64,000 nucleotides of DNA, from the NCBI RefSeq assembly GCF_900182645.1, contig NZ_FXTA01000003.1, positions 1 to 64,000 of the forward strand. The letters run 5' to 3'. The translations under genes and the position numbers were made by a program. The notes beneath the pieces were generated by a model. It saw only the letters and a program-made list of their open reading frames with translations. It had not been told where the DNA came from and searched no databases. This stretch comes from Flavobacterium resistens (GTDB lineage Bacteria > Bacteroidota > Bacteroidia > Flavobacteriales > Flavobacteriaceae). This document shows, one piece after another, positions 7,422 to 16,557 of the stretch (within the stretch, counting starts at the first letter, position 1; every line of letters begins with the position of its first letter).

Positions 7422-9239
7422 CTATTTTGTTGCAACCAATTCCATTATCTTATCATAAATCGCCGTATTTTGATACACTCCCATGAACTTATTAGCTCCA
7501 GGTCCATAAGCAAAAACAAGAACAGGAATAGACGTATGATCATTTGTACTGAAGCTTCCATGTACATATCCTTTTTCGATACTTCCATCAATAAGAGATA
7601 ATCCGCCAGTTTCGTGATCGGCAGTTACAATTAAAAGTGTTTCTGGATTTTTGTCTACAAATTCCATTGCCTGTCCAACCAACTTATCAAAATCCAGCAT
7701 TTCGCGAACCACATATTCTACGTTATTCTGATGTCCACCGTAATCAATCTGCGCTCCTTCCGCCATGATGAAAAACGGATTTTTTGTTTTCGAAAAAGTG
7801 TTGGTTGCTTTCGCTAAAGACTTGGTCAAAAAGTCTCCTCTTCCATTTTTTATAGAAACCACTGCTGCATCTTCCAAAACAACAAATCTGTTATTTTTGA
7901 TGGTATCTAAACTGGAGAATTTATCTGAAAATGTATATCCTTTTTCGATCAATACTTTAGACAAATCTTTACCATCTTTTCTAGAGATAAATTCTTTTTG
8001 TCCGCCTCCAATCAAAATATCCGAGGGGTTTGCCAGGAAATCATTTGCAATAGGTTCGCTTAAACTTCTTTCTGGCTGATGTGCATAAAATGCTGCTGGA
8101 GTTGCATCTGTAATATTTCCCGCAGAAATAATAGCGGTTTTATAATTTTTAGCAGCCAACTGTTTTGTGATCAATTCCAAAGGTTTTCCATTTTCATCTA
8201 CGCTGATAAAACGATTTTTGGTTTTGTGTCCCGTTGCCATTGCCGTTGCTCCCGCTGCCGAATCCGTAATGTAACTGTCCGAAGCTTTTGTAATAGAAAA
8301 TCCTTGAGTTGGAATATTAAAAAGACTCAACTGACCTTTATTAGCTGTATATCCAGAATAAATCTGCGTTAATCCCATTCCGTCTCCAATTAAGAGAATT
8401 ACATTTTTTGGACGTTTATTTTTGAAGGCATTTTTTGGAACGTAAGCCTGATGAAATTCTGTATTCTGGAAAAATGTGGTTTTGATATTGTTGATAAATT
8501 GTGTCAACTCTGTTACTTTATCTGTTCCGATAAAATCGACTTTCAAGTTCATCAAAGTCATATACGTATTCACATTATCTTGCGTTGCCCAAAATCTTAC
8601 TTTTTTATTTTGATCGTGAACTTTCTTAATAATCGCTTGAATTTTTTCAGCATCTGGCTGCGTCAGAACGCCTTTTCCATTCCAAACCGTGATTTCTTTT
8701 AAATCTTCACTGATCATTTCAACTTTTGCCAATTGATCTGCTGTATAATTTTCATTCAGCCTTCCATCAAAATAAATGAAATCTGGATATTCTTTCCAAA
8801 GAGACGGCAAAGGTCTGTTTCCAGAAATCACCACTTTTATGTTTTTGTTCGAAATAATATCTGGATAAGTTTTTAACTGCTGTGTGATTGTTTTTAAAGT
8901 TGAATCAGCATCCGACTTGATATCGATCATTAATATCAAAGGTTTATTACTCGGATATGCTTTTCCACCAAGACTTTTTAATTTAGAAGAAAGCGGTTCC
9001 AAATACATACTTTTTAATGTATTCTGAGAACTGATTTCTTTAGAAGTATGCGCGACAAACAATTCGTTATTTACTAAAAAAACATCGGCTTCGATAACGC
9101 CTGTTTCATTTGAATAAGCGCCATAAAAAGGCAATTTACTTTCGTAATCGTTGTGCGAATGAATGTTGGAAGAAGTGTATTCCTGTGCTTGCGCGAAAAG
9201 GAAAAACTGAAGGCAAAAAAGGGTGATTATTTTTTTCAT
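7422..9239 (-). CDS. two-domain glycerophosphodiesterase-like / alkaline phosphatase protein
   Basis: A 605-residue exported protein with two catalytic domains. The ATG at 9239 is preferred over one seven codons upstream because it gives a clean signal peptide (MKKIITLFCLQFFLFAQAQ). Residues 25-265 look like a GDPD/PLC-type TIM barrel with HSHNDYE at 27-33, the E-x-D pair in VIEADV near 50 and a second histidine at about 64. Residues 278-600 are an alkaline phosphatase: metal aspartate in LLIGDGMG, nucleophile serine in DSAAGATAMATG (326-337), EGAQIDYGGHQNN and TADHETGG. Such a protein could release glycerol phosphate from phosphodiesters and then free phosphate, in the periplasm or at the surface. 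It closes an ECF/FecR/SusC/SusD locus on the same strand. Confidence 0.9.
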   Translation of the reverse strand: MKKIITLFCLQFFLFAQAQEYTSSNIHSHNDYESKLPFYGAYSNETGVIEADVFLVNNELFVAHTSKEISSQNTLKSMYLEPLSSKLKSLGGKAYPSNKPLILMIDIKSDADSTLKTITQQLKTYPDIISNKNIKVVISGNRPLPSLWKEYPDFIYFDGRLNENYTADQLAKVEMISEDLKEITVWNGKGVLTQPDAEKIQAIIKKVHDQNKKVRFWATQDNVNTYMTLMNLKVDFIGTDKVTELTQFINNIKTTFFQNTEFHQAYVPKNAFKNKRPKNVILLIGDGMGLTQIYSGYTANKGQLSLFNIPTQGFSITKASDSYITDSAAGATAMATGHKTKNRFISVDENGKPLELITKQLAAKNYKTAIISAGNITDATPAAFYAHQPERSLSEPIANDFLANPSDILIGGGQKEFISRKDGKDLSKVLIEKGYTFSDKFSSLDTIKNNRFVVLEDAAVVSIKNGRGDFLTKSLAKATNTFSKTKNPFFIMAEGAQIDYGGHQNNVEYVVREMLDFDKLVGQAMEFVDKNPETLLIVTADHETGGLSLIDGSIEKGYVHGSFSTNDHTSIPVLVFAYGPGANKFMGVYQNTAIYDKIMELVATK

Positions 9240-9323
9240 CGAAAATAAATTAAATAGCAAAAAGCTGTAGGTAACTTCTTGATATGTTTTGAAACAAAAA
9301 AAGGTTTTAATATTTTTTTACAA

Positions 9324-9349
9324 CTGCAGTCTCCTGACAAAGACTGCAG
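9324..9349 (-). terminator. hairpin between susD-like and phosphatase genes
   Basis: ctgcagtct at 9324-9332 pairs with agactgcag at 9341-9349. It lies between the SusD stop (9385) and the phosphatase start (9239). It has no long T-run, so it may act as an attenuator or an mRNA processing barrier between receptor and enzyme genes. Confidence 0.45.
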
Positions 9350-9384
9350 CGCAAAAAACTAAAAAAACACAATGAAATTATTGA

Positions 9385-10920
9385 TTACCAACCTTGGTTT
9401 TGAGTCAAGGCACCTTTACTCACTGCAATTTCGTCTGGTGGTATTGGCCAAACATGGTGTATTGCAGGATTAAAATTACGAGCAGGATAAATTACACTTC
9501 CATCATAATGATGTAATGGTTTTGCATAAGTATCTTTTGCATCTCCCCAACGCACCAAATCGAAATGACGATCTGTCCATTCTCCTGCTAATTCGCATCT
9601 TCTTTCTCTTTTTAAATCAGTTAATGTTGCTCCAGAAAGATCCGTAAGACCTGCGCGACGACGGATCATATTGATTTCTGTATCTGCATTTTGACCTTTC
9701 ATTAATTTCGCTTCCGCTAACATCAAAATCACATCTGCATAACGCAAAAGCGGAACGTTTAAAGCTGTTGAAGGTTTATCTCCATTTGCATTTACATAAC
9801 GAATATCAACTCCGCCAGATGTAGTTTTAGGATAACTGAATGGCTCCATATATTTCTTAAACTGATAACCTGTTCTGTTACTTGAACTTACAACATATTT
9901 TCCTTCATTAAAAGTTACTGTTTCTCCAAAATAAACAAACTTGTCTCCTTTTTGTAAAATTGTAGCGCTTCTTCTCTTATCATTCGCAGCGTAAGTATCA
10001 AACAATTCTTTTGTAGGATAGAAATTTCCCCAGCCGTTGTAAACTCCCCAGCCTTTATCTTCCAAACAAACTCCAGGGAAAATAGATCCTAAAGAAGTAT
10101 TTTGTGCACTTGAAGTTACTGACCAAATATATTCTGTAGACCAGTTATTGCTGATTTTAAACACATCTTCAAAATTGTCCAACAGTTTGTGTTTACCGCT
10201 TGCAACAATCATATTAGCATATTTTATAGCATTATCCCAATCTTTTGCATACAAATACGTACGAACCAAATATCCCCAAGCTGCAGTTTTATGAGCGCGC
10301 CCATAATTGTCTGGAGACAACTCATTGAAATAAGGCAGTAAATCGGCTGCTTTGATTAAATCAGCTGCGATGTAAGCATAATTTTCTGCCACATTTTTAG
10401 CACGAGGAACATAAACGTTTGTTGGGTTTGCTCTGTCCTGAATTGGAATTCCAGCACGATCATCCCCATAACGATAAGCCAATTCTAAATGCATTACCGC
10501 ATGATTAAAATAAGCTTCTCCTAGCATTCCGCTTTTTGTTTTTTCATCCAAAGAAATATTCGGAATGTTACGAATTACATCATTACAACGTTTCATGATT
10601 TCGTAGTGAATTCTCCAAATATCTTTTGTATCCGATTCAGCTCCATCTACAATAAAATTCTTAATACGCTCTGCATTTTGTCTTGGTTTTGTTCCAATAT
10701 CGTCGCTGGCATTATTTAACCAAAAGAAACCACGACCATACATATTATCATCAGAATACAAAGCGTATATTGCATTCACTCCTGCCTTTGCATCTGCTGG
10801 AGTTTTCCAAAAATTTCCGCTTGAAGGAGCTCCCTGCGGTACAACATCAAGTTCACTTTCACAAGCCGAAGTGCCAATTAAAAGTACAAAACTCAATAAT
10901 AAAAGACTTATTTTTTTCAT
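9385..10920 (-). CDS. RagB/SusD-family outer-membrane lipoprotein
   Basis: A 511-residue SusD-type surface lipoprotein. The lipobox ends at Cys20 (LLIGTSAC), followed by the typical SusD start ELDVVPQG. Family hallmarks include the TPR-like helical region (YLVRTYLYAKDWDNAIKYANMIV), the late RYADVILMLAEAKLMKG motif, the RRAGL segment and the C-terminal VWPIPPDEI. SusD proteins form the lid over the SusC channel and bind the nutrient outside the cell. It starts 19 bp after the SusC gene, in the standard order. The adjacent phosphodiesterase/phosphatase suggests that the ligand carries phosphate, rather than being a plain glycan; this is inference from context. Confidence 0.95.
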   Translation of the reverse strand: MKKISLLLLSFVLLIGTSACESELDVVPQGAPSSGNFWKTPADAKAGVNAIYALYSDDNMYGRGFFWLNNASDDIGTKPRQNAERIKNFIVDGAESDTKDIWRIHYEIMKRCNDVIRNIPNISLDEKTKSGMLGEAYFNHAVMHLELAYRYGDDRAGIPIQDRANPTNVYVPRAKNVAENYAYIAADLIKAADLLPYFNELSPDNYGRAHKTAAWGYLVRTYLYAKDWDNAIKYANMIVASGKHKLLDNFEDVFKISNNWSTEYIWSVTSSAQNTSLGSIFPGVCLEDKGWGVYNGWGNFYPTKELFDTYAANDKRRSATILQKGDKFVYFGETVTFNEGKYVVSSSNRTGYQFKKYMEPFSYPKTTSGGVDIRYVNANGDKPSTALNVPLLRYADVILMLAEAKLMKGQNADTEINMIRRRAGLTDLSGATLTDLKRERRCELAGEWTDRHFDLVRWGDAKDTYAKPLHHYDGSVIYPARNFNPAIHHVWPIPPDEIAVSKGALTQNQGW

Positions 10921-10939
10921 TTCAATTGTTTTTTATTTT

Positions 10940-13900
10940 TTAAAAAGTTGCATTAACACCTGTCATGTAAATACGTGAAAGCGGATATTTTCCTAAATCC
11001 ATTCCGAAACTTCTAAGACCAACTTCAGGATCCATTCCAGAATATTTTGTGATTGTAAATAAGTTTTGTCCCGAAATAAAGAATCTCAATTTCGCTTTTC
11101 CGTTCAACCAGCTTTCATTTACTGTATAACCAATCGAAACATTTTTCAATCTTAAGAAAGAAGCATCTTCAATATACAAATCAGAAATACGTCCGAAATT
11201 ATTATTATTGTCTGTTGACGAAAGAACTGGCACGTTTGTATTCGTATTAGTTGGTGACCATGCATCTTTAGATTCAGCAAGTAAATTATAACCTGGAAAA
11301 GAAGCATTTAAACCTGTATATTTCACTGCATTGAAAACACTATTTCCTGCCGCTCCCGTAAAGAAGATATTCATATCAAATCCTTTGTATCTGAAATTAC
11401 CATTTAAGCTGTAAGTTGTTTTTGGAAACGGACTTCCTAATACTACTCTATCGCTGTTGTTAATAACGCCGTCTCCATTTTCATCTTTAAATTTAATATC
11501 TCCAGCAACTGCATTTGGCTGATACATAACACCATTTGAGTTTACATACGCTTTTGCTTCAGCATTACTCTGAAATAATCCGTCAGTTGCATATCCGTAG
11601 AAAGCACCAACTGGGCTTCCAACTTGATAAATATTTGCTAAAGGTAAACTACGAACTCGGCTTAAACCTAGCGGTTCCAATGAACTTAAATCGTCTTTAA
11701 TAGAAACAATTCTATTACTTAAGAATCCTGCGTTTCCTGTAATATCAAATTTAAAATCTCCACGTGTTTTTTGGTACGTTAAACTCACCTCGATACCTTT
11801 ATTTTCAACATCGCCAGAATTCACAATTCTTCCTTGTGGGGTTCCAGAAACACCTGGCAATTGGTCACGAACCAACATATCTTTGTTCTTTTTAACATAA
11901 GCATCAACAGATCCTACTAAACTATTGTTCAGCATTGTAAAATCTAAACCAATATTGGTCTGCTCAGAGCTTTCCCATTTTAAGTTAGGGTTTGATAATT
12001 CGCTTTCTGCATAGCCGTAATTGATTGATGGTGTAGCTCCAATTAAAGCTTGAGTTTGTGACAAAGGCACACTAAATTGATATGGTCCAAGGTTTCCTAA
12101 GTTTCCAATTTGCCCCCAGCTTGCACGTAATTTTAGACTGTTTACAATTGGCTCCAAACCTTTCATAAAACTTTCTTCAGAAATTAACCAACCTGCAGAA
12201 ACAGAAGGATATACTTTCCAACGATTTTCTTCTAATAATTTTGAAGTTCCATCTCGACGAATGATTCCTGATAATAAATATTTTTGATTGAAATCGTAAT
12301 TAATTCTTCCTACATAAGAAGAAATAATCTCATCTGATTTTCCTGCTCCTGTTTGCTGAATTAATTTTGCATTCAGCAAATAACGTTGTGACGGATCTTC
12401 GTTATCAAAACCAGTTCCTTCAACTGTATAAAAATCTCTTTTAGTTTCTTGGAAAGTATATCCAGCTAAAGCTTTCAAATTGTGTTTTCCAAATGATTTT
12501 TCGTAAGAAATAGTCTGCTCGCTCAATAAATCGGTAACTGTCATATTTTTCAATGTCAATCTATTGAAATCGAATATTTTTCCAGGTTCCGTAACTTTTA
12601 CAGTAAAATCTGTTGCGTTATCCTGAATTCTGGTGTAACCCCAGTTAGATTTTACTTTTAATCCTTCAACAATTTCCCACTCTGCATACGGATTGATCAA
12701 AATGGTAGAAATTGGATTTTTATTATCTAATCTTTTCAAATATGCCACCGGATTGATTACGTCTCCGTAAGAACCAATATATTTCTCAGGAACACCACCA
12801 AATTGTCCAGAACCATCTTCTCTATAAATCGTTGCATTTGGTGGATACAAAATTGCTGCTTGAATTGCTCCTGTGTACGAACTTGAAGTATTAGCCGTTT
12901 GACCATTTGTTAAAGAGTATGATAAATTTTCTCCAATAGTAAAATTATCAGCCAGTTTAAAAGATGAATTTGCCCTAACAGTGTAACGTTCTCCGTAAGT
13001 ATTCAATAAAATACCTTCATTTTTTCTATAACTTCCAGAAAGGAAGAAATTTGTTTTTTCTGTTTTTCCGTTTACAGAAAGAGATAAATCCTGAATTTCT
13101 CCTGTATGGAAAATTTCGTCCATCCAGTTTGTTTTTGTCGTTCTTGCTGTTGGTTCAAAAGCAGGGTCAAATGCCGGAATTCTTGGTAAACCTGCATTAT
13201 CTCTTGCTAGATTCATAGCATCAGCATATTCTGCAGCATTTAGAACCTCTAGTTTTTTTGCTACATTTTGAAAACCACCTTGATAATTTACATTTACATT
13301 AATTTTATCAGAAATTCCCTTTTTAGATGTAATTAAAATTACACCTCCAGAAGCCCTCGCGCCATAAATTGCTGCAGAAGCCGCATCTTTCAAAACGCTG
13401 ATCGAAGCAATATCATTTGGATTTAAAGTATTTAAAGATCCGCTATAAATAATTCCATCTAAAACAATTAAAGGTGTTTCAGCATTTAAAGATCCAATAC
13501 CACGAATATTGATTGTTGGTGAAGAAGTTGGATCACCACCATCATTAATAACTGTAACTCCCGCAACAGTTCCTTGTAATAATTCGGCAGCATTGTTGTA
13601 CGTTCTGCTCGCTGTTTCTTTCATCGAAACCGAACCTACAGCTCCTAAAACTTCATTTTTTTTCACACTTCCGTAACCCATTACGACTACTTCTTGAAGT
13701 TGTTTTACATCGGCTGCTAATTTTACAGTAATATTTTGTGAGCTAGTTACTTTTATTTCTTGATTTAAATATCCAACATAAGAAAAAACAAGCGTCGCTT
13801 CCGAAGCATTGATTTCCATTTTGAATGTTCCGTCAAAATCTGTTGCAGCTGTCGCATTAGAACCCTTATCTTTAATTCCAACACCTGGCAACGGCATATT

Positions 13901-14314
13901 ATCGTCTCCGCCATAAACAGTTCCTGAAATAATAAGTTTGTTTTGGTCTGCTACTTTTTGATTTTTCTTAATTACGATATTATTGCTCAAAATTTCATAT
14001 CGAAGTGTAGCGCCACAGATTTTATCTAACGCCTGTTCTAGCGTTACATTATTGAGTTTTAAACTTAATTTCTGATTTGCATTGACTTGGCTGCTTTCGT
14101 ACATAAAATGTACATCAACCTGATTTTCAATTTTTTGAAATATATTTTTTATACTTTCATTTTCAACTTTCAAAGTTACTCTTTGATTAATGTCAACATT
14201 CTCGGCATTTACTGTCACCGCCGCAAAAAACAAAGCCATAAACAGGAATAATTTCATTCCTATTGTCCTTATGCTCTGGCACTTTACGGCAGACCGCATT
14301 TGTTTTTCATTCAT
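10940..14314 (-). CDS. SusC/RagA-family TonB-dependent transporter with STN signalling domain
   Basis: A 1124-residue outer-membrane transporter. In order: signal segment (MKLFLFMALFFAAVTVNA), an STN domain at about 45-115 (VENESIKNIFQKIENQVDVHFMY), a carboxypeptidase-regulatory-like domain at about 128-205 (ISGTVYGG then FDGTFKMEI, SYVGYLNQEI), a plug starting at EVVVMGYGSVKKNEV, and a 22-strand barrel ending in phenylalanine. The STN domain is the part that contacts a FecR anti-sigma factor, and a FecR gene lies directly upstream, so ligand binding probably controls transcription of the locus. It pairs with the SusD gene 19 bp downstream. Confidence 0.95.
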   Translation of the reverse strand: MNEKQMRSAVKCQSIRTIGMKLFLFMALFFAAVTVNAENVDINQRVTLKVENESIKNIFQKIENQVDVHFMYESSQVNANQKLSLKLNNVTLEQALDKICGATLRYEILSNNIVIKKNQKVADQNKLIISGTVYGGDDNMPLPGVGIKDKGSNATAATDFDGTFKMEINASEATLVFSYVGYLNQEIKVTSSQNITVKLAADVKQLQEVVVMGYGSVKKNEVLGAVGSVSMKETASRTYNNAAELLQGTVAGVTVINDGGDPTSSPTINIRGIGSLNAETPLIVLDGIIYSGSLNTLNPNDIASISVLKDAASAAIYGARASGGVILITSKKGISDKINVNVNYQGGFQNVAKKLEVLNAAEYADAMNLARDNAGLPRIPAFDPAFEPTARTTKTNWMDEIFHTGEIQDLSLSVNGKTEKTNFFLSGSYRKNEGILLNTYGERYTVRANSSFKLADNFTIGENLSYSLTNGQTANTSSSYTGAIQAAILYPPNATIYREDGSGQFGGVPEKYIGSYGDVINPVAYLKRLDNKNPISTILINPYAEWEIVEGLKVKSNWGYTRIQDNATDFTVKVTEPGKIFDFNRLTLKNMTVTDLLSEQTISYEKSFGKHNLKALAGYTFQETKRDFYTVEGTGFDNEDPSQRYLLNAKLIQQTGAGKSDEIISSYVGRINYDFNQKYLLSGIIRRDGTSKLLEENRWKVYPSVSAGWLISEESFMKGLEPIVNSLKLRASWGQIGNLGNLGPYQFSVPLSQTQALIGATPSINYGYAESELSNPNLKWESSEQTNIGLDFTMLNNSLVGSVDAYVKKNKDMLVRDQLPGVSGTPQGRIVNSGDVENKGIEVSLTYQKTRGDFKFDITGNAGFLSNRIVSIKDDLSSLEPLGLSRVRSLPLANIYQVGSPVGAFYGYATDGLFQSNAEAKAYVNSNGVMYQPNAVAGDIKFKDENGDGVINNSDRVVLGSPFPKTTYSLNGNFRYKGFDMNIFFTGAAGNSVFNAVKYTGLNASFPGYNLLAESKDAWSPTNTNTNVPVLSSTDNNNNFGRISDLYIEDASFLRLKNVSIGYTVNESWLNGKAKLRFFISGQNLFTITKYSGMDPEVGLRSFGMDLGKYPLSRIYMTGVNATF

Positions 14315-14374
14315 AATTTTTAGATTTAGTTTAATTGTTTTGTTTATTGAGTTTCTACGTAGTTTATTTTTGAA

Positions 14375-15304
14375 TTATTCTATTTTATAAATTCCTGAAT
14401 CCATTTTATAATTGGCATTGATGATATTACAAACCAGTCCAATTACCTGATCGGCAGGCATTTCTTTAAAATATCCACTTATTTTTAAAGCATTTAAATT
14501 TTTGTTTTTGATTTCAATTGCAACATTATAATTGCGATTTATTGTGGCAACAACTTCTGTCAGCGGTGTTTCTTCAAAAACCATAATATTTTTTCGCCAC
14601 AACGAGATTGTGTTTACCGGAATATCCTTAAAAGCCTGAAGTTTATTATCGTGTGATTTAAAAACCACTTTTTGTCCTGGCGTTACATATACATTTTCCT
14701 CAGTAACAGTCGATTTCACGTTTACTCTTCCCGTCATTACCGAAACTTCTTGCGTTCTTTGGTCTGGATAAGCCTGAACATTAAAACTGGTTCCGAGTAC
14801 TTTTGTATCCATTTTATTGGTATGAATTATAAAAGGATGCTTTTTGTCTTTGGCTACATCAAAAAAAGCTTCTCCGCTTAAGTACACTTCTCTAGTGCCT
14901 CCTTTAAATGCTGTAGGATATTTTAGCACACTTCCTGCATTTAGCCAGATTTGTGTTCCGTCGCTTAATTTTATTTGAGCGTGTTCACCTAATTTTACTG
15001 CAAATTGTTTGCTTTCAACAGGATTTGATGTTTGATAAAAAAACACCGATAATCCGATTAAGAAAATTAAAGATGCGGCAACAGCCCAGTTTTTATATTG
15101 AAAAGAAATAACTTTACCCGTATTTTTGATTTGTCTTAATTCTTTTTTTAACTGCGAACGATCGGACTGAATCACTTCCATATTATCAAAAAAATCATCT
15201 GTACGATCATACCATTTATTCCACATTTCTTGTCCTTTCGGAGAATACTTTCCGTCTAAGAAATTTTTTATTTCGTTGTTTTCGTTATTTGAATTTTGAG
15301 GCAT
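14375..15304 (-). CDS. FecR-type anti-sigma factor
   Basis: A 309-residue membrane anti-sigma factor. The N-terminal ~70 residues are cytoplasmic and would hold the sigma factor. One membrane segment lies at about 73-90 (WAVAASLIFLIGLSVFFY). The periplasmic part has the FecR domain (QIWLNAGSVLKYPTAF, YLSGEAFFDVAKDKKHPFII, KVLGTSFNVQAY) and the DUF4974 tail (FEETPLTEVVATINRNYNV). It would relay the signal from the STN domain of the SusC protein to the ECF sigma factor. It sits 112 bp after the sigma gene and 60 bp before susC. A sequence resembling one upstream of the sigma gene lies just ahead of its start. Confidence 0.95.
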   Translation of the reverse strand: MPQNSNNENNEIKNFLDGKYSPKGQEMWNKWYDRTDDFFDNMEVIQSDRSQLKKELRQIKNTGKVISFQYKNWAVAASLIFLIGLSVFFYQTSNPVESKQFAVKLGEHAQIKLSDGTQIWLNAGSVLKYPTAFKGGTREVYLSGEAFFDVAKDKKHPFIIHTNKMDTKVLGTSFNVQAYPDQRTQEVSVMTGRVNVKSTVTEENVYVTPGQKVVFKSHDNKLQAFKDIPVNTISLWRKNIMVFEETPLTEVVATINRNYNVAIEIKNKNLNALKISGYFKEMPADQVIGLVCNIINANYKMDSGIYKIE

Positions 15305-15329
15305 TATAATTTCTTTATGTCTTTAATAG

Positions 15330-15373
15330 TATGTCTTGGAAATTGAATTTTGAGGTAGGCGCAGAAGGTTACG
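15330..15373 (-). promoter_or_regulatory. 44-bp repeated box upstream of fecR (copy A)
   Basis: Without gaps, 32 of 44 bases match the box at 16099-16142 upstream of the sigma gene, in the same orientation relative to transcription. On the coding strand the shared words are CGTAACCT, CCTACC, AATTT and AGACATA. Its near end is 26 bp from the FecR start. A control site of this ECF system is the simplest reading. Confidence 0.45.
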
Positions 15374-15416
15374 CTTCTGTTAAGAAAAAAGTGGATTCTT
15401 AATCTGAATTTTACTT

Positions 15417-15974
15417 TTAGTTGAATTCGCCTAAATAGGTACGCATGAATTTTAGCGCATACGTAATATGGTATTTTACCGTTTCGATGGAAACATTCAG
15501 TTCCTCAGCAATTTCTTTATTGGTGTAATGTTTCACACGACTTAGAATAAAAACTTCTTTTGATTTTTTAGGAAGCAACATTGCCGCTTCATCAACAGCT
15601 TTTCGCAATTCATCATAATAAATAGCATCTTCTGTTGCGTTTTGACTTGTATAAGCCACTACGTTTTTATCTAAAACTTCCTGAATATACTGACCCGTAA
15701 CTTCGTGAGATTTTATATAATCCAAAGTCATGTAACGAACTGAAGTATAGATATAAGCAGCAAAACTTTTCTGGATTACAATGATCTTGCGTCGTTCCCA
15801 AATAGAGGTAAAAACTTCCTGCACAATTTCTTCTGAGATTGCGATTGATTTCATTCTCAAATAAACAAATCGAACAAGTACATCGCGGTATCTAAAATAA
15901 AGTTCATCAAAAGCTTTATCCTTGCCCGATTTTAATAATTCGACAAGTTCTTCGTCTGTAAGCTTCTTATACAT
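15417..15974 (-). CDS. RNA polymerase sigma-70 factor, ECF subfamily
   Basis: A 185-residue ECF sigma factor. Region 2 spans about residues 20-95 (FDELYFRYRDVLVRFVYLRM, then EEIVQEVFTSIWERR and SVRYMTLDYIKSH). Region 4 spans about 125-178, with the helix-turn-helix HYTNKEIAEELNVSIETVKYH. This type, common in Bacteroidota SusC/D loci, has only sigma domains 2 and 4. It is expected to be held by the downstream FecR protein and to drive the receptor operon once the SusC transporter is occupied. Confidence 0.95.
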   Translation of the reverse strand: MYKKLTDEELVELLKSGKDKAFDELYFRYRDVLVRFVYLRMKSIAISEEIVQEVFTSIWERRKIIVIQKSFAAYIYTSVRYMTLDYIKSHEVTGQYIQEVLDKNVVAYTSQNATEDAIYYDELRKAVDEAAMLLPKKSKEVFILSRVKHYTNKEIAEELNVSIETVKYHITYALKFMRTYLGEFN

Positions 15975-16557
15975 GATACATTATTTTGGTATGAATAATC
16001 AAAAGAAAAGCGCTGGCAGAAACACTTTTTCTGATTTGGTTCTGATAATGTTCGTGTTCTTTAAAAAATGACATATACAAAGTATTGAGTTCTTCTTATA
16101 TGTCTCCAAAATTAAAACTTGGGGTAGGTCGATTAGGTTACGTTTACATTAATAAAACTATCGCAAAATGAAACATATTATTAACATTTGAAGTCAAAGG
16201 TTAGCTGTAAGTAAGTCTTTGGTTTACTTCTTTAACTGAAGGTATTTAATAGATAATCCGCAGCACCAACAACCACTACAAAAAGAAAACAAACAACTGT
16301 AAATCAAATAAATACATTTTAAAACAAGTATAAATACTTGCTTCAATATTTAACTTTTGTTTTATTTTTACATCAATAAAATCCTATTCAAAATAGGAAA
16401 ACATTAAATCAAATTAAAAAGATTTAAAATCGGTAGTTTAATTTCATGGTCAAATCAGTACTTATCAAAAATTGTAACTTTTTAGAATTGGTTTGATATT
16501 ACACATCTCAAAAATTATTCAAGTTCTGAAGTATTATTAATATTAAAATGAAGTATT
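15975..16557. other. intergenic region between divergent sigma and phospholipase D-like genes
   Basis: This 583-bp spacer carries the 44-bp box (16099-16142) for the leftward sigma gene and a palindrome at 16325-16340 (caagtat, 2 bp, atacttg) that could be an operator for the rightward gene. No coding frame or RNA gene is apparent. Confidence 0.45.
16099..16142 (-). promoter_or_regulatory. 44-bp repeated box upstream of the ECF sigma gene (copy B)
   Basis: This is the partner of the box at 15330-15373. It reads CGTAACCT, 6 bp, CCTACC and then an AT-rich part ending AGACATA on the coding strand. It lies 125 bp upstream of the sigma start. Its occurrence ahead of both regulator genes fits autoregulation by the ECF factor. 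Confidence 0.45.

Noticed and set aside
8079..8372. Cysteine-rich antisense frame within the phosphatase gene
   Set aside because: It is the reverse-strand shadow of the alkaline phosphatase domain.
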